A DNA stretch of 25,039 bases from an uncultured Oscillospiraceae bacterium. Its GTDB lineage: Bacteria > Bacillota > Clostridia > Oscillospirales > Oscillospiraceae. Position numbers and translations under genes: made by a program. Of this stretch, positions 5,751 through 14,148 are shown piece by piece; the stretch's first letter is position 1, and every line of letters begins with the position of its first letter. The notes below the pieces were generated by a model. That model was not told where the DNA came from, did not search any database, and saw only the letters and a program-made list of their open reading frames with translations. The stretch spans positions 1-25,039 of the forward strand of contig CAJUOA010000042.1 of the NCBI GenBank assembly GCA_910587785.1, given 5' to 3'.

Positions 5751-6380
5751 ATGGACGAAGAAAACAAGAACCTCCCCGTTCCAGAGGACCCGGAAGGCCC
5801 GGAGGAGGCTAAGGAGCCGGAAAAACTGGAGAATATCGTCTACGACTGGGCCCGCTCCCTGGCGGCGGCGGTGGTGAGCGTGGTACTGCTGTTCGCCTTC
5901 GGCGTCCGGCTCATCGGGGTCAGCGGCCCCTCCATGCAGGACACCCTCTACACCGGAGACCGCCTTGTGGTGCTGGGGTCTCTGCTCTCCGGCTTCGAGG
6001 CGGGGGACGTGGTGGTGGTCAACGACTACAACGCCGAGCTGAGCGAGACCATCGTCAAGCGCATCATCGCCGTAGGGGGGCAGACGGTGGACATCGACTT
6101 CGCCTCCGGGGTGGTCTACGTGGACGGCGAGGCCCTGGAGGAGCCCTATATCAAAGAGCCCACCTACACCACCGAGGGCACCGAGTTCCCCCTCACATTG
6201 GCTGAGGACGAGGTCTTCATCATGGGGGACAACCGCAACCACAGCACCGACAGCCGCAGTTACCGCTTAGGTCCGGTGAAGCGGGGGTATATCCAGGGCA
6301 GGGCAGTGTTCCTGCTCTCCCCGGGGGAGACCCCGGACACCGGCAAGCGGGACTGGAGCCGTGTGGGCTTCATCGACTGA
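5751..6380 (+). CDS. lepB: signal peptidase I
   Basis: This is a membrane-anchored serine protease that removes signal peptides from secreted proteins. The 209 residues comprise an acidic cytoplasmic N-terminus (about 1-33), one membrane segment (about 36-57) and an external catalytic domain. The catalytic serine is S61 in 'SGPSMQDTL', the general-base lysine is K103 in 'IVKRIIAVGG', and box E reads 'GDNRNHSTDSR'. The size and single N-terminal anchor match Gram-positive SipS-type enzymes. The start has AAGGAGAG 7 bases upstream. In many Firmicutes rplS precedes this gene; here element debris takes that place. rbgA follows 18 bases later. Confidence 0.96.
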   Translation: MDEENKNLPVPEDPEGPEEAKEPEKLENIVYDWARSLAAAVVSVVLLFAFGVRLIGVSGPSMQDTLYTGDRLVVLGSLLSGFEAGDVVVVNDYNAELSETIVKRIIAVGGQTVDIDFASGVVYVDGEALEEPYIKEPTYTTEGTEFPLTLAEDEVFIMGDNRNHSTDSRSYRLGPVKRGYIQGRAVFLLSPGETPDTGKRDWSRVGFID

Positions 6381-6398
6381 CAGAGAGGGGGGACTTGC

Positions 6399-7274
6399 GT
6401 GGAAAACGGCATGAACATCCAGTGGTACCCCGGCCACATGACCAAGACCCGGCGCATGATCCAGGCCCAGCTGGGCAGTATGGACGCGGTGTGCGAGATT
6501 CTGGACGCCCGCATCCCCCGCTCCAGTCAGAACCCGGACATCCAGGAGCTGACGCGGGAGAAGCCGAAGCTGGTGGTCCTCAGCCGGGTGGACCTGGCGG
6601 ACCCCGAGGGCACCCGGCGCTGGGGGGCGTACTTTCGCGCCCGGGGCTTCGGCGTGCTGGAGGTCAACGCCAAGGCCGGACAGGGGACGGGCCGCTTCCC
6701 CGCCGCCGTGCGGGAGCTCCTCTCGGAGAAGCTGGCCGCCTACGCCGCCAAGGGGCAGGCCGGGCGGACCATCCGGGTGATGGTCCTGGGCATTCCCAAC
6801 GTGGGCAAGTCCACCTTCATCAACCGGGTCTCCGGGCGGAAGACCGCCAAGGCGGAGGACCGCCCCGGCGTCACCCGGAGCAAGCAGTGGATTCCCGTGG
6901 ACCGGACGCTGGAGCTCCTGGACACCCCGGGGATGCTCTGGCCCAAGTTCGACGACCCCCAGGCGGGCCTCCACCTGGCCTGCACCGGCGCGGTGAAAGA
7001 CGAGGTCCTGGACCAGGAGGAGCTCTCCTGCCACCTGCTGGAGCTCCTGGCCCGGCAGTACCCCGCCGCCTTGCAGGACCGCTACAAGGTCAGCTGCGGC
7101 CCGGGGGACACCGGCTACGCCCTCCTGGAGCAGGCGGGACGCCGCAGGGGCTTTCTCGTCCGGGGGGGCGAGGTGGACACCGGGCGTATGGCCCGCATCC
7201 TCCTGGACGAGTTCCGCTCCGGGAAGCTGGGCCGCTTCACCCTGGAGCTTCCGGAGGAGGAGTGCGATGGGTGA
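6399..7274 (+). CDS. rbgA: ribosome biogenesis GTPase YlqF/RbgA
   Basis: This GTPase is needed for late assembly of the 50S subunit. The 291-residue protein shows the circularly permuted G-motif order of the family: G4 as 'SRVD' (62-65), G1 'GIPNVGKST' (131-139), then G3 'DTPG'. The N-terminal 'IQWYPGHMTKTRRM' is the family signature. The start is GTG 6399 with GAGGGGGG about 8 bases upstream; ATG 6411 would sit too far from that site. The last 8 bases overlap rnhB. Together with lepB and rnhB it forms the order conserved in Firmicutes. Confidence 0.95.
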   Translation: MENGMNIQWYPGHMTKTRRMIQAQLGSMDAVCEILDARIPRSSQNPDIQELTREKPKLVVLSRVDLADPEGTRRWGAYFRARGFGVLEVNAKAGQGTGRFPAAVRELLSEKLAAYAAKGQAGRTIRVMVLGIPNVGKSTFINRVSGRKTAKAEDRPGVTRSKQWIPVDRTLELLDTPGMLWPKFDDPQAGLHLACTGAVKDEVLDQEELSCHLLELLARQYPAALQDRYKVSCGPGDTGYALLEQAGRRRGFLVRGGEVDTGRMARILLDEFRSGKLGRFTLELPEEECDG

Positions 7275-7899
7275 GAGAAACCTCTGGGAGCTGGAGGCCG
7301 CCGCCCGGGCCCGGGGATACCGCTCCATCTGCGGCTGTGACGAGGCGGGGGCGGGGCCCCTGGCCGGGCCCGTGTACGCCGCCGCCGTGATATTGCCGGA
7401 GGGGCTGGTCCTGCCGGGGCTGGACGACTCCAAGAAGGTGGCCCCCAAGCGGCGGGAGGCCCTCTTCGACGCCATCTGCGACCAAGCCGTCGCCTGGTCC
7501 GTCGCCTCGGTCCCGCCGGAGGAGATCGACGAGCTGGACATCCTCAACGCCCGCATCCGGGCCATGCAGGAGGCCATCGACGGCCTGGACCCCCCGGCGG
7601 ACTACGCCCTCATCGACGGCAACCGGGACCACGGGAGCCGCGCCGCCATCCTCACCCCCCACGAGACCGCCGTCAAGGGGGATTCCCGGAGCGCCAGCAT
7701 CGCCGCAGCCTCCATTTTGGCAAAGGTCAGCCGGGACCGGTATATGCTGGCCCTTGCGGAGGAGTATCCCCAGTACCATTTTGAACAGCACAAGGGCTAC
7801 GGCACCGCCCTCCACCGCGAGATGCTGGACGCCTGCGGCCCCTGTCCGGCCCACCGCCGGAGCTTCCTGAAGAAGTGGGAGGCCCGCCGCCGTGACTGA
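7267..7899 (+). CDS. rnhB: ribonuclease HII
   Basis: RNase HII removes RNA from RNA-DNA hybrids and single ribonucleotides from DNA. The 210-residue protein carries 'GCDEAGAGPLAGPV' with catalytic D25 and E26, 'LIDG' with D117, and 'SASIAAASILAKVSRDRYM' with D157, so all four metal-binding acids are present. 'YPQYHFEQHKGYGTALHREML' is the conserved C-terminal block. ATG 7267 lies inside the end of rbgA (8-base overlap), and the stop overlaps yraN by 8 bases, so the three genes are translationally linked. Confidence 0.96.
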   Translation: MGERNLWELEAAARARGYRSICGCDEAGAGPLAGPVYAAAVILPEGLVLPGLDDSKKVAPKRREALFDAICDQAVAWSVASVPPEEIDELDILNARIRAMQEAIDGLDPPADYALIDGNRDHGSRAAILTPHETAVKGDSRSASIAAASILAKVSRDRYMLALAEEYPQYHFEQHKGYGTALHREMLDACGPCPAHRRSFLKKWEARRRD

Positions 7900-8272
7900 C
7901 CGGAAAAAACGGGGCGACAGCGGCGAGGCCGCAATCGCCCGGTACCTGGAGGAACGGAACTACCAGGTGCTGGAGCGGCAGTACCGGTGCCGCTGGGGGG
8001 AGATCGACCTCATCGCCCGCTCCCCGGAGGGGGTGCTGTGCTTCGTGGAGGTCAAGTGCCGCTCCAGCGGGGCCCTCGCCCCGGCAAGGGAGGCCGTCAC
8101 GGCCTCCAAACAGCGAAAGCTCCGCGCCGCCGCCCTCTGCTACCTCGCCCAGACCGGGGAGGACTGCCCCTGCCGCTTCGACGTGGCGGAGGTCTACACC
8201 GGGCGGGAGGCCGGGTGGGGCGCGCCCATCATCCACTACATCCCAAGCGCCTTTGGATACGACTCTCAGTAG
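7892..8272 (+). CDS. yraN: YraN/UPF0102 family endonuclease-like protein
   Basis: The 126-residue protein belongs to the UPF0102 family, which has a restriction-endonuclease-like fold. 'GEIDLIA' and 'LCFVEVKCRSS' give the E...D...ExK metal-binding set, and 'GDSGEAAIARYLEE' is the usual N-terminus. Its role is not firmly established; nuclease activity is suggested by the motif and by conserved linkage to rnhB. The start is GTG 7892 with GGGAGG about 10 bases upstream, overlapping rnhB by 8 bases. thrC follows 14 bases later with its own strong ribosome site. Confidence 0.92.
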   Translation: MTDRKKRGDSGEAAIARYLEERNYQVLERQYRCRWGEIDLIARSPEGVLCFVEVKCRSSGALAPAREAVTASKQRKLRAAALCYLAQTGEDCPCRFDVAEVYTGREAGWGAPIIHYIPSAFGYDSQ

Positions 8273-8286
8273 GAGGACATCTCACT

Positions 8287-9774
8287 ATGCAATATTTGAG
8301 CACAAGGGACAAGACACTTCGCCTGCGGGCCGCGGGGGCCATGGCCATCGGCCTGAGCCGGGACGGCGGCCTCTTCGCCCCGGAGGCCTTCCCGGACCTG
8401 GGGACATTGGACCTGAAGGTCCTGGGCGCCATGAGCTACCAGCAGCGGGCCTCGTTCATCATGGGCAAGTACCTGGAGGCCTTCGGCACCGAGGAGCTGG
8501 AGCGCTTCGCCCAGCGGGCCTACGGCCCCGACCGCTTCGACCACCCGGACGTGGCCCCCCTCCACCGGGTGGACTCCAACACCTGGTGCCTGGAGCTGTG
8601 GCACGGGCCCACCTGCGCGTTCAAAGACTTAGCGCTGCAAATGCTCCCCCAGCTCATCTCCGAGAGCCTCAACAAGCTGGGGGAGGAGCGGGACGCCTGC
8701 ATCCTGGTGGCCACCTCCGGCGACACCGGCAAGGCCGCTCTGGAGGGCTTCGCGGACGTGCCCCGGACCAAGATCCTGGTCTTCTACCCCGAGCACGGGG
8801 TCAGCGAGATGCAGAGGCTGCAAATGGTCACCCAGTCCGGGGACAACGTGGGCGTCTGCGCCGTGCGGGGCAACTTCGACGACGCCCAGGGGGGCGTGAA
8901 GGCCCTCTTCTCCGACGAGGCATTGCGGGAGGTCCTGCGGGAGAAGGGCTGGTTCCTCTCCTCCGCCAACTCCATCAACTGGGGCCGCATCCTGCCCCAG
9001 ATCGTCTACTATATCTCCGCCTACTGCGACCTGCTGGGGGCCGGGGAGATCAAGCTGGGGCAGAAGGTGAACTTCTGCGTGCCCACGGGCAACTTCGGCA
9101 ACATCCTCTCCTGCTACTACGCCAAGCGGATGGGCCTGCCGGTGGGGAAGCTCATCTGCGCCTCCAACCGCAACGACGTGCTCACCGACTTTATCCGCAC
9201 CGGGGTCTATGACCGCAACCGGCCCTTCCACAACACCATCTCCCCGTCCATGGACATCCTGGTCTCCAGCAACCTGGAGCGGCTGCTTTTCGACCTGAGC
9301 GAGTGGGACGACCAGCTGGTGAAAAAGTACATGGCGGACCTTGCGGCCGCGGGCCGCTATGAGGTGAACGCGGCCCTGCGTGAGCGCATCCAGAGCCTCT
9401 TCTACGCGGGCTCCTGCGGCGAGCGGGAGACCGGCACCGCCATCCGCTCCCTCCACCGGGACTACGGCTATCTGGTGGACACCCACACCGCCGTGGCGGC
9501 CAAGGTCCTCACCGGCTACCGGGCGGAGACCGGGGATACGGCCCCCTCCATCTTTGTCTCCACCGCCAGCCCCTTCAAGTTCTGCGACAGTGTCCTGGAC
9601 GCCATCGGCGTGGAGCCCGCGGGGGACAGCTTCCAGCGCATCGAGCAGCTGGAGAAGGCGGGCGGCGTCAGCGCGCCCCGGCCCCTCACGGCCCTGCGGG
9701 GCAGGCCGGAGCGCTTCCGGCAGGCCGCGGACCGCACGGACATGGAGCGGGTGGTCCGGGACTTCCTGGGATAG
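8287..9774 (+). CDS. thrC: threonine synthase
   Basis: This PLP enzyme converts O-phosphohomoserine to threonine. The protein has 495 residues, the length of the longer (yeast/E. coli-like) class. The N-terminal 'YLSTRDKTLRLRAAGAM' and 'GLSRDGGLFAPEAFP' are typical. The PLP lysine is K113 in 'CAFKDLALQ', the phosphate loop is 'ATSGDTGKAAL', and 'SSANSINWGRILPQIVYY' and 'CVPTGNFGNIL' follow. The ATG at 8287 has AGGAGG about 10 bases upstream; the frame is open further upstream only by chance. No homoserine genes are adjacent, so it seems to be a passenger in the rnhB operon. I saw no T-box leader. Confidence 0.96.
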   Translation: MQYLSTRDKTLRLRAAGAMAIGLSRDGGLFAPEAFPDLGTLDLKVLGAMSYQQRASFIMGKYLEAFGTEELERFAQRAYGPDRFDHPDVAPLHRVDSNTWCLELWHGPTCAFKDLALQMLPQLISESLNKLGEERDACILVATSGDTGKAALEGFADVPRTKILVFYPEHGVSEMQRLQMVTQSGDNVGVCAVRGNFDDAQGGVKALFSDEALREVLREKGWFLSSANSINWGRILPQIVYYISAYCDLLGAGEIKLGQKVNFCVPTGNFGNILSCYYAKRMGLPVGKLICASNRNDVLTDFIRTGVYDRNRPFHNTISPSMDILVSSNLERLLFDLSEWDDQLVKKYMADLAAAGRYEVNAALRERIQSLFYAGSCGERETGTAIRSLHRDYGYLVDTHTAVAAKVLTGYRAETGDTAPSIFVSTASPFKFCDSVLDAIGVEPAGDSFQRIEQLEKAGGVSAPRPLTALRGRPERFRQAADRTDMERVVRDFLG

Positions 9775-9786
9775 GGGAGGGACGCC

Positions 9787-10473
9787 ATGGCACTCTACGC
9801 CATCGGAGACCTGCACCTGTCCCTGAGCGCCAACAAGCCCATGGACGTCTTCGGCCCCGGCTGGGCGGACCACGTCTCCCGGCTGGAGGCGGCTTTCTCC
9901 CGGCTGGAGCCGGAGGACACGGTGGTCCTCTGCGGGGACACCTCCTGGGGCATCGACCTCCAGGAGAGCCTGGCCGACTTCCGCTTCATCGACCGCCTCC
10001 CGGGCCGGAAGCTCCTGGTCAAGGGCAACCACGACTACTGGTGGACCACCGCCGCGAAGATGCGCCGCTTTTTTGCGGACAACGGCATCACCACCATCGA
10101 CATCCTCCACAACAACTGCCACCTCTACGGTGATTGGGCCCTCTGCGGCACCCGGGGGTGGTTCTACGAGGAGGAGCAGTCCGGGCACAACGAGAAGGTC
10201 TTCAACCGGGAGGTGCTGCGCCTGGAGGCGTCCCTGAAGGCGGCGGAGGGGCGGCCTGCCATCGCCTTCCTCCACTACCCGCCCCTCTACACCGGCTACC
10301 GCTGCCCGGAGGTCATCGCCAAGCTGGAGGCGTACGGCGTGCAGCGCTGTTTTTACGGCCACCTCCACGGCCCCACCCACAGGCGGGCCATCGAAGGACG
10401 CCTGGGCGGCGTGGACTACAGCCTGGTATCCGCGGATTATTTACAATTTGTTCCCAAAAAAATAGAGGATTGA
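9787..10473 (+). CDS. calcineurin-like metallophosphoesterase
   Basis: The 228-residue protein has all five blocks of the metallophosphoesterase fold: 'GDLHLS' (7-12), 'GDTSWG' (50-55), 'GNHD' (80-83), 'HYPP' (near 163-166) and 'GHLHG' (191-195). These ligate a two-metal centre. The protein is cytoplasmic, with no signal peptide or membrane segment. The substrate is unknown; family members act on cyclic nucleotides, phospholipids or protein phosphates. The GGGGAGGG ribosome site is 5 bases from the ATG. It is the last gene before the tig promoter, with no clear terminator between. Confidence 0.9.
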   Translation: MALYAIGDLHLSLSANKPMDVFGPGWADHVSRLEAAFSRLEPEDTVVLCGDTSWGIDLQESLADFRFIDRLPGRKLLVKGNHDYWWTTAAKMRRFFADNGITTIDILHNNCHLYGDWALCGTRGWFYEEEQSGHNEKVFNREVLRLEASLKAAEGRPAIAFLHYPPLYTGYRCPEVIAKLEAYGVQRCFYGHLHGPTHRRAIEGRLGGVDYSLVSADYLQFVPKKIED

Positions 10474-10485
10474 GGAAAAAAGGAC

Positions 10486-10514
10486 TGGAAATCTGAAATC
10501 CCCTGTGCTATAAT
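10486..10514 (+). promoter_or_regulatory. promoter of tig
   Basis: TGGAAA (10486-10491), a 17-base spacer and TATAAT (10509-10514) with an extended TGC. The start point should be near 10521, giving a roughly 43-base leader that ends in an ACGGAGGAAAA ribosome site. Confidence 0.75.
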
Positions 10515-10563
10515 ACGATACTGGCCGGCTGAAAAGGGCGGTCATTGAACGGAGGAAAATAAA

Positions 10564-11952
10564 ATGAGTGTGAAAAGCTGCGAAAAACTTGAAAAAAGCC
10601 AGGTGGAGCTGACCGTAGAGGTGAGCGCCGCCGATTTTGAGGCCGCTATCGAGAAGGCCTACCGCAAACAGCGCGGTCAGATCCGCATCCAGGGCTTCCG
10701 CCCGGGCAAGGCCCCCCGCAAGATGATCGAGCGCATGTACGGCGAGGCCGTCTTCTACGAGGAGGCCGTGAATACCGCCCTGCCCGACGCCTACGCCGGC
10801 GCCGTCAAGGAGCAGGAGCTGGACGTGGTGGGCTACCCCCAGGTGGAACTGCTGAAGGTGGGGAAGGAGGGCTTCTCCTTCAAGGCCACCGTGGCCGTGT
10901 ACCCGGAGGTCACCCTGGGGCAGTACAAGGGCGTGGAGGCCCCCAAGGCCCCGGTGAACGTGACCGATGAGGACGTGGAAAACCGCCTTAAGGAGATGGC
11001 CGAGCGCAACAGCCGCATGGTGGACATGGACCGCCCCGTGGAGCTGGGCGACACCGCCAACATCGACTTCACCGGCTACCTGGAGGGCAAGCCCTTCGAC
11101 GGCGGCGCGGGCACCGAGTTCGACCTCGCCATCGGCTCCGGCCAGTTCGTCCCCGGCTTCGAGGACCAGATCGTGGGCATGAGCGTGGGCGAGGAGAAGG
11201 ACATTGATATCACCTTCCCCGAGAACTACCACGCCGACCTCGCCGGGAAGGCCGTGGTCTTCCATGTGAAGGTGAACGCCGTGAAGGTCAAGGAGCTGCC
11301 GGAGATGGACGACGAGTTCGCCAAGGACGTCAGCGAGTTCGACACCCTGGAGGAGCTCCGCGCCGACGTGCGTGTAAAACTCACCGAGGAGCGGGAGGAG
11401 GCCGGTAAGCGGGCCTTCGAGGACATTGTCATGGGCAAGGTGGCCGATGCCATCACCTGCGACATCCCCGACGCCATGATCGACGCCCAGGCCCAGTACC
11501 TGGTGGAGAACCTGGCCCGTCAGATCCAGAGCCAGGGCCTCTCCTTCGAGCAGTACATGCAGATGACCAACACCGACCCCGAGAAGCTCAAGGCCGACGC
11601 CATGGAGCCCGCCCGCCAGCAGGTGCGCATGGATCTGGCTGTGGCCGCTATTATTAAGGAAGAGAACATCGAGGTCACCGAGGAGGATATCGACGCCGAG
11701 TACCAGAAGCGGGCTGAAGAGTTCAAAATGGACGTGGAGACCCTCAAGAAGTACCTGGAGCGGAACATGATCCGGGAACAGCTCCTGCGCAATAAGGCCG
11801 TCGCCGTGGTGGTGGACAGCGCCGTGGCCACCGAGCCCGTGGAGGCTCCTGTGGAGGAGGCCGCTCCCGCTGAGGAGAAGCCCAAGAAGCGCCGCACCTC
11901 CAGGAAGAAGGCCGAGGAGGCCCCCGCTGAGGAAGCTCCCGCCGGGGAGTGA
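10564..11952 (+). CDS. tig: trigger factor
   Basis: This is the ribosome-bound chaperone and peptidyl-prolyl isomerase. The 462-residue protein has an N-terminal ribosome-docking domain with the signature 'GFRPGKAP' (44-51), an FKBP-like isomerase domain at about 155-245 ('GDTANIDFTGYLEGKPFDGG', 'FVPGFEDQIVGM'), and a long helical C-terminal domain. The last ~45 residues are a low-complexity Ala/Glu/Pro/Lys tail ('KPKKRRTSRKKAEEAPAEE'), longer than in most model species. GGAGGAAAA lies 4 bases before the ATG. It leads the conserved tig-clpP-clpX-lon-ysxC block, linking nascent-chain folding to proteolysis. Confidence 0.97.
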   Translation: MSVKSCEKLEKSQVELTVEVSAADFEAAIEKAYRKQRGQIRIQGFRPGKAPRKMIERMYGEAVFYEEAVNTALPDAYAGAVKEQELDVVGYPQVELLKVGKEGFSFKATVAVYPEVTLGQYKGVEAPKAPVNVTDEDVENRLKEMAERNSRMVDMDRPVELGDTANIDFTGYLEGKPFDGGAGTEFDLAIGSGQFVPGFEDQIVGMSVGEEKDIDITFPENYHADLAGKAVVFHVKVNAVKVKELPEMDDEFAKDVSEFDTLEELRADVRVKLTEEREEAGKRAFEDIVMGKVADAITCDIPDAMIDAQAQYLVENLARQIQSQGLSFEQYMQMTNTDPEKLKADAMEPARQQVRMDLAVAAIIKEENIEVTEEDIDAEYQKRAEEFKMDVETLKKYLERNMIREQLLRNKAVAVVVDSAVATEPVEAPVEEAAPAEEKPKKRRTSRKKAEEAPAEEAPAGE

Positions 11953-11997
11953 TCCGGCTCTTGTACTAAGTTTTCCCGCATTTGGGTAAGATAGTCC

Positions 11998-12006
11998 TGC
12001 TATAAG
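11998..12006 (+). promoter_or_regulatory. extended -10 promoter of clpP
   Basis: TGCTATAAG lies 67 bases before the clpP ATG. There is no good -35 at 17 bases. I found no CtsR heptad repeat (GGTCAAA-type) or CIRCE element in the tig-clpP gap. Confidence 0.45.
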
Positions 12007-12073
12007 GGCGTGCCGGCGCTGCCGGAACCGTCCGAAGTCTTTTCCCATCCAATACCACAGGAGGTAATATCTC

Positions 12074-12655
12074 ATGAGTTTAGTCCCGTATGTAGTAGAA
12101 CAGACTAACCGGGGGGAGCGGAGCTACGATATTTTCTCCCGCCTGCTCAACGACCGCATCGTCTTCCTGGGCGAGGAGGTCAACGCCACCACCGCCAGTC
12201 TCGTGGTGGCCCAGCTCCTCTATCTGGAGGCCCAGGACCCGGATAAGGAGATCCAGTTCTATATCAACAGCCCCGGCGGCTCCATCCCCGACGGCATGGC
12301 CATCTACGACACGATGCAGTACATCAAGTGCGACGTGTCCACCATCTGCATCGGCATGGCCGCCAGCATGGGTGCGTTCCTCCTCAGCTCCGGGGCCAAG
12401 GGTAAGCGCCTGGCCCTGCCCAACGCGGAGATCATGATCCACCAGCCCTCCGCGGGCACCCAGGGGCAGATCACCGACATGGCCCTCCACCTCAAGCGGC
12501 TGGAGACCATCAAAAAGCGGGTCAACCACATCATGGCCGGCAACACCGGTAAGGACGTGGAGACCGTTACCGCCGACTGTGAGCGGGACAACTTCATGAC
12601 CGCCGAGGAGGCCAGGGAGTACGGCCTCATCGACAAGGTCATCTACACCAGATGA
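12074..12655 (+). CDS. clpP: ATP-dependent Clp protease proteolytic subunit
   Basis: This is the barrel-forming serine peptidase that degrades proteins fed in by ClpX. The protein has 193 residues, the standard length. The catalytic triad is intact: S98 in 'GMAASMGAF', H123 in 'EIMIHQPSAG' and D172 in 'CERDNFMTAEEA'. 'NSPGGSIPDGMAIYDTMQ' forms the oxyanion region. The N-terminus 'MSLVPYVVEQTNRGERSYDI' is the usual propeptide and axial loop. AGGAGGT lies 8 bases upstream of the ATG. clpX follows after a 46-base gap. Confidence 0.98.
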   Translation: MSLVPYVVEQTNRGERSYDIFSRLLNDRIVFLGEEVNATTASLVVAQLLYLEAQDPDKEIQFYINSPGGSIPDGMAIYDTMQYIKCDVSTICIGMAASMGAFLLSSGAKGKRLALPNAEIMIHQPSAGTQGQITDMALHLKRLETIKKRVNHIMAGNTGKDVETVTADCERDNFMTAEEAREYGLIDKVIYTR

Positions 12656-12701
12656 CCGGCGGCAGGAGAGCAGATCTGAAGAGAAAGGGAATTTGGCTAA
12701 A

Positions 12702-13967
12702 ATGAGTGACGAGACAAAGAAGTCTCTGCGCTGCTCCTTCTGCGGCAAGCGGGAGCAGGAGGTGCGGCGGATGATCCAGGGCCCCGGGGCCCGCATCTGC
12801 GACCAGTGCGTCCAGCTGTGCATGAGCGTGCTGGAGGAGGAGCTGGGCCGGGACAGCTACGCCCCCCTGGGCCTGCCCGACAAGCTCCCCAAGCCCCGGC
12901 AGATTAAGGAGATCCTGGACGAGTACGTCATCGGGCAGGAGCAGGCGAAGATCGCCCTCTCCGTCGCGGTCTACAACCATTACAAGCGGGTCTTCTTCGG
13001 CGGCGGGGAAGATGTGGAGCTCCAAAAGAGCAACATCCTCATGGTGGGCCCCACCGGCTCCGGCAAGACCCACATCGCCCAGACACTGGCCCGCACCCTT
13101 CATGTGCCCTTCGCCATCGCCGACGCCACCACCCTCACCGAGGCGGGCTATGTAGGCGATGACGTGGAGAACATCCTCCTCCGCCTGCTCCAGGCCGCGG
13201 ACTACGACGTGGAGCTGGCCGAGCACGGCATCATCTACGTCGATGAGATCGACAAGATCGCCCGCAAGAGCGAGAACACCTCCATCACCCGGGACGTCTC
13301 CGGCGAGGGGGTCCAGCAGGCCCTGCTGAAGATCCTGGAGGGCACCGTGGCCAACGTGCCGCCCCAGGGCGGGCGCAAGCACCCCCACCAGGAGTTCATC
13401 CAGGTCAACACCCGCAACATCCTCTTCATCTGCGGCGGCGCTTTCGACGGCCTGGACAAGATCATCGAGCGGCGCACCGACAAGCGGAGCATCGGCTTCG
13501 ACGCCCCCATCCAGAGCAAGAAGGAGCGGGACGTGGGCGAGATCTTCCAGGACGTGCAGCCCCACGACCTCCTCAAGTTCGGCATCATTCCGGAGCTGGT
13601 GGGCCGTATGCCCATCATCACGCCCCTGGCCTCCCTGAAGCGGGAGGACCTGGTGCGCATCCTCACCGAGCCGAAAAACGCCCTGGTCAAGCAGTATACG
13701 AAGCTCTTCGAGTACGACAATGTGGAGATCACCTTCGAGAGCGAGGCCCTGGAGGCCGTGGCTGACAAGGCCATCGCCCGCAACATCGGCGCCCGGGGGC
13801 TCCGGGCCGTCATGGAGGGCATCCTCACCGACATCATGTACGACATCCCCTCCGACCCCTCGGTGGAGAAGGTGGTCGTCACCCCCGCCTGCGTCCGGGG
13901 GGAGTGCGGCCCCACCCTGGTCCGCAGCGGCCGGAGGCTCGCCGCCCCGCCCACCACCGCCTGCTGA
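12702..13967 (+). CDS. clpX: ATP-dependent Clp protease ATP-binding subunit ClpX
   Basis: This AAA+ unfoldase delivers substrates to ClpP. The 421 residues include an N-terminal zinc-binding domain (C11, C14, C33, C36), Walker A 'GPTGSGKT' (116-123), pore loop 'GYVG', Walker B 'IIYVDEID', RKH loop 'GGRKHPHQEF', ClpP-docking IGF loop 'KRSIGFDAP' and sensor 2 'NIGARGLRAV'. All key motifs are intact. The start is uncertain: ATG 12702 has GAGAAAGGGA 11-12 bases upstream, while in-frame TTG 12693 would add Met-Ala-Lys, a beginning common in ClpX, but sits only 3 bases from that site. A large inverted repeat follows the gene. Confidence 0.97.
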   Translation: MSDETKKSLRCSFCGKREQEVRRMIQGPGARICDQCVQLCMSVLEEELGRDSYAPLGLPDKLPKPRQIKEILDEYVIGQEQAKIALSVAVYNHYKRVFFGGGEDVELQKSNILMVGPTGSGKTHIAQTLARTLHVPFAIADATTLTEAGYVGDDVENILLRLLQAADYDVELAEHGIIYVDEIDKIARKSENTSITRDVSGEGVQQALLKILEGTVANVPPQGGRKHPHQEFIQVNTRNILFICGGAFDGLDKIIERRTDKRSIGFDAPIQSKKERDVGEIFQDVQPHDLLKFGIIPELVGRMPIITPLASLKREDLVRILTEPKNALVKQYTKLFEYDNVEITFESEALEAVADKAIARNIGARGLRAVMEGILTDIMYDIPSDPSVEKVVVTPACVRGECGPTLVRSGRRLAAPPTTAC

Positions 13968-13983
13968 GGCCGGGCGGGGGAGC

Positions 13984-14072
13984 GGACGCGTCCTCTCTTT
14001 TGAAATTTGCGTGAGATTTCGTTGGGCTTAGGCCGGGAAAGGGATAAGCACAACGGGACCTCACGCAGATTT
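13984..14072 (+). other. large nested hairpin between clpX and lon
   Basis: The outer stem 14003-14015/14060-14072 has 13 bp with one G-U pair. A 4x4 internal loop follows. The inner stem 14020-14030/14045-14055 has 11 positions with one G-A mismatch, closed by a 14-base loop. A T run (14070-14074) ends the outer stem, so it can act as a clpX terminator. A small palindrome GGACGCGTCC (13984-13993) precedes it. The size and the internal-loop symmetry are more elaborate than a simple terminator needs. Confidence 0.6.
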
Positions 14073-14148
14073 TTGGGCAGATGGTGTGTTGAAACGGGAG
14101 AGGGGGCCCCGCAGCCCCCCATGGGAAGAACGATCAGGAGGTCCTGAT

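Noticed and set aside
11953..12073. CtsR or CIRCE heat-shock operator before clpP
   Set aside because: No GGTCAAA-type tandem repeat and no TTAGCACTC inverted repeat is present in the gap.
14086..14148. Longer lon start at TTG 14086
   Set aside because: The extra 21 residues are not Lon-like, there is no ribosome site, and AGGAGGT is ideally placed for ATG 14149.
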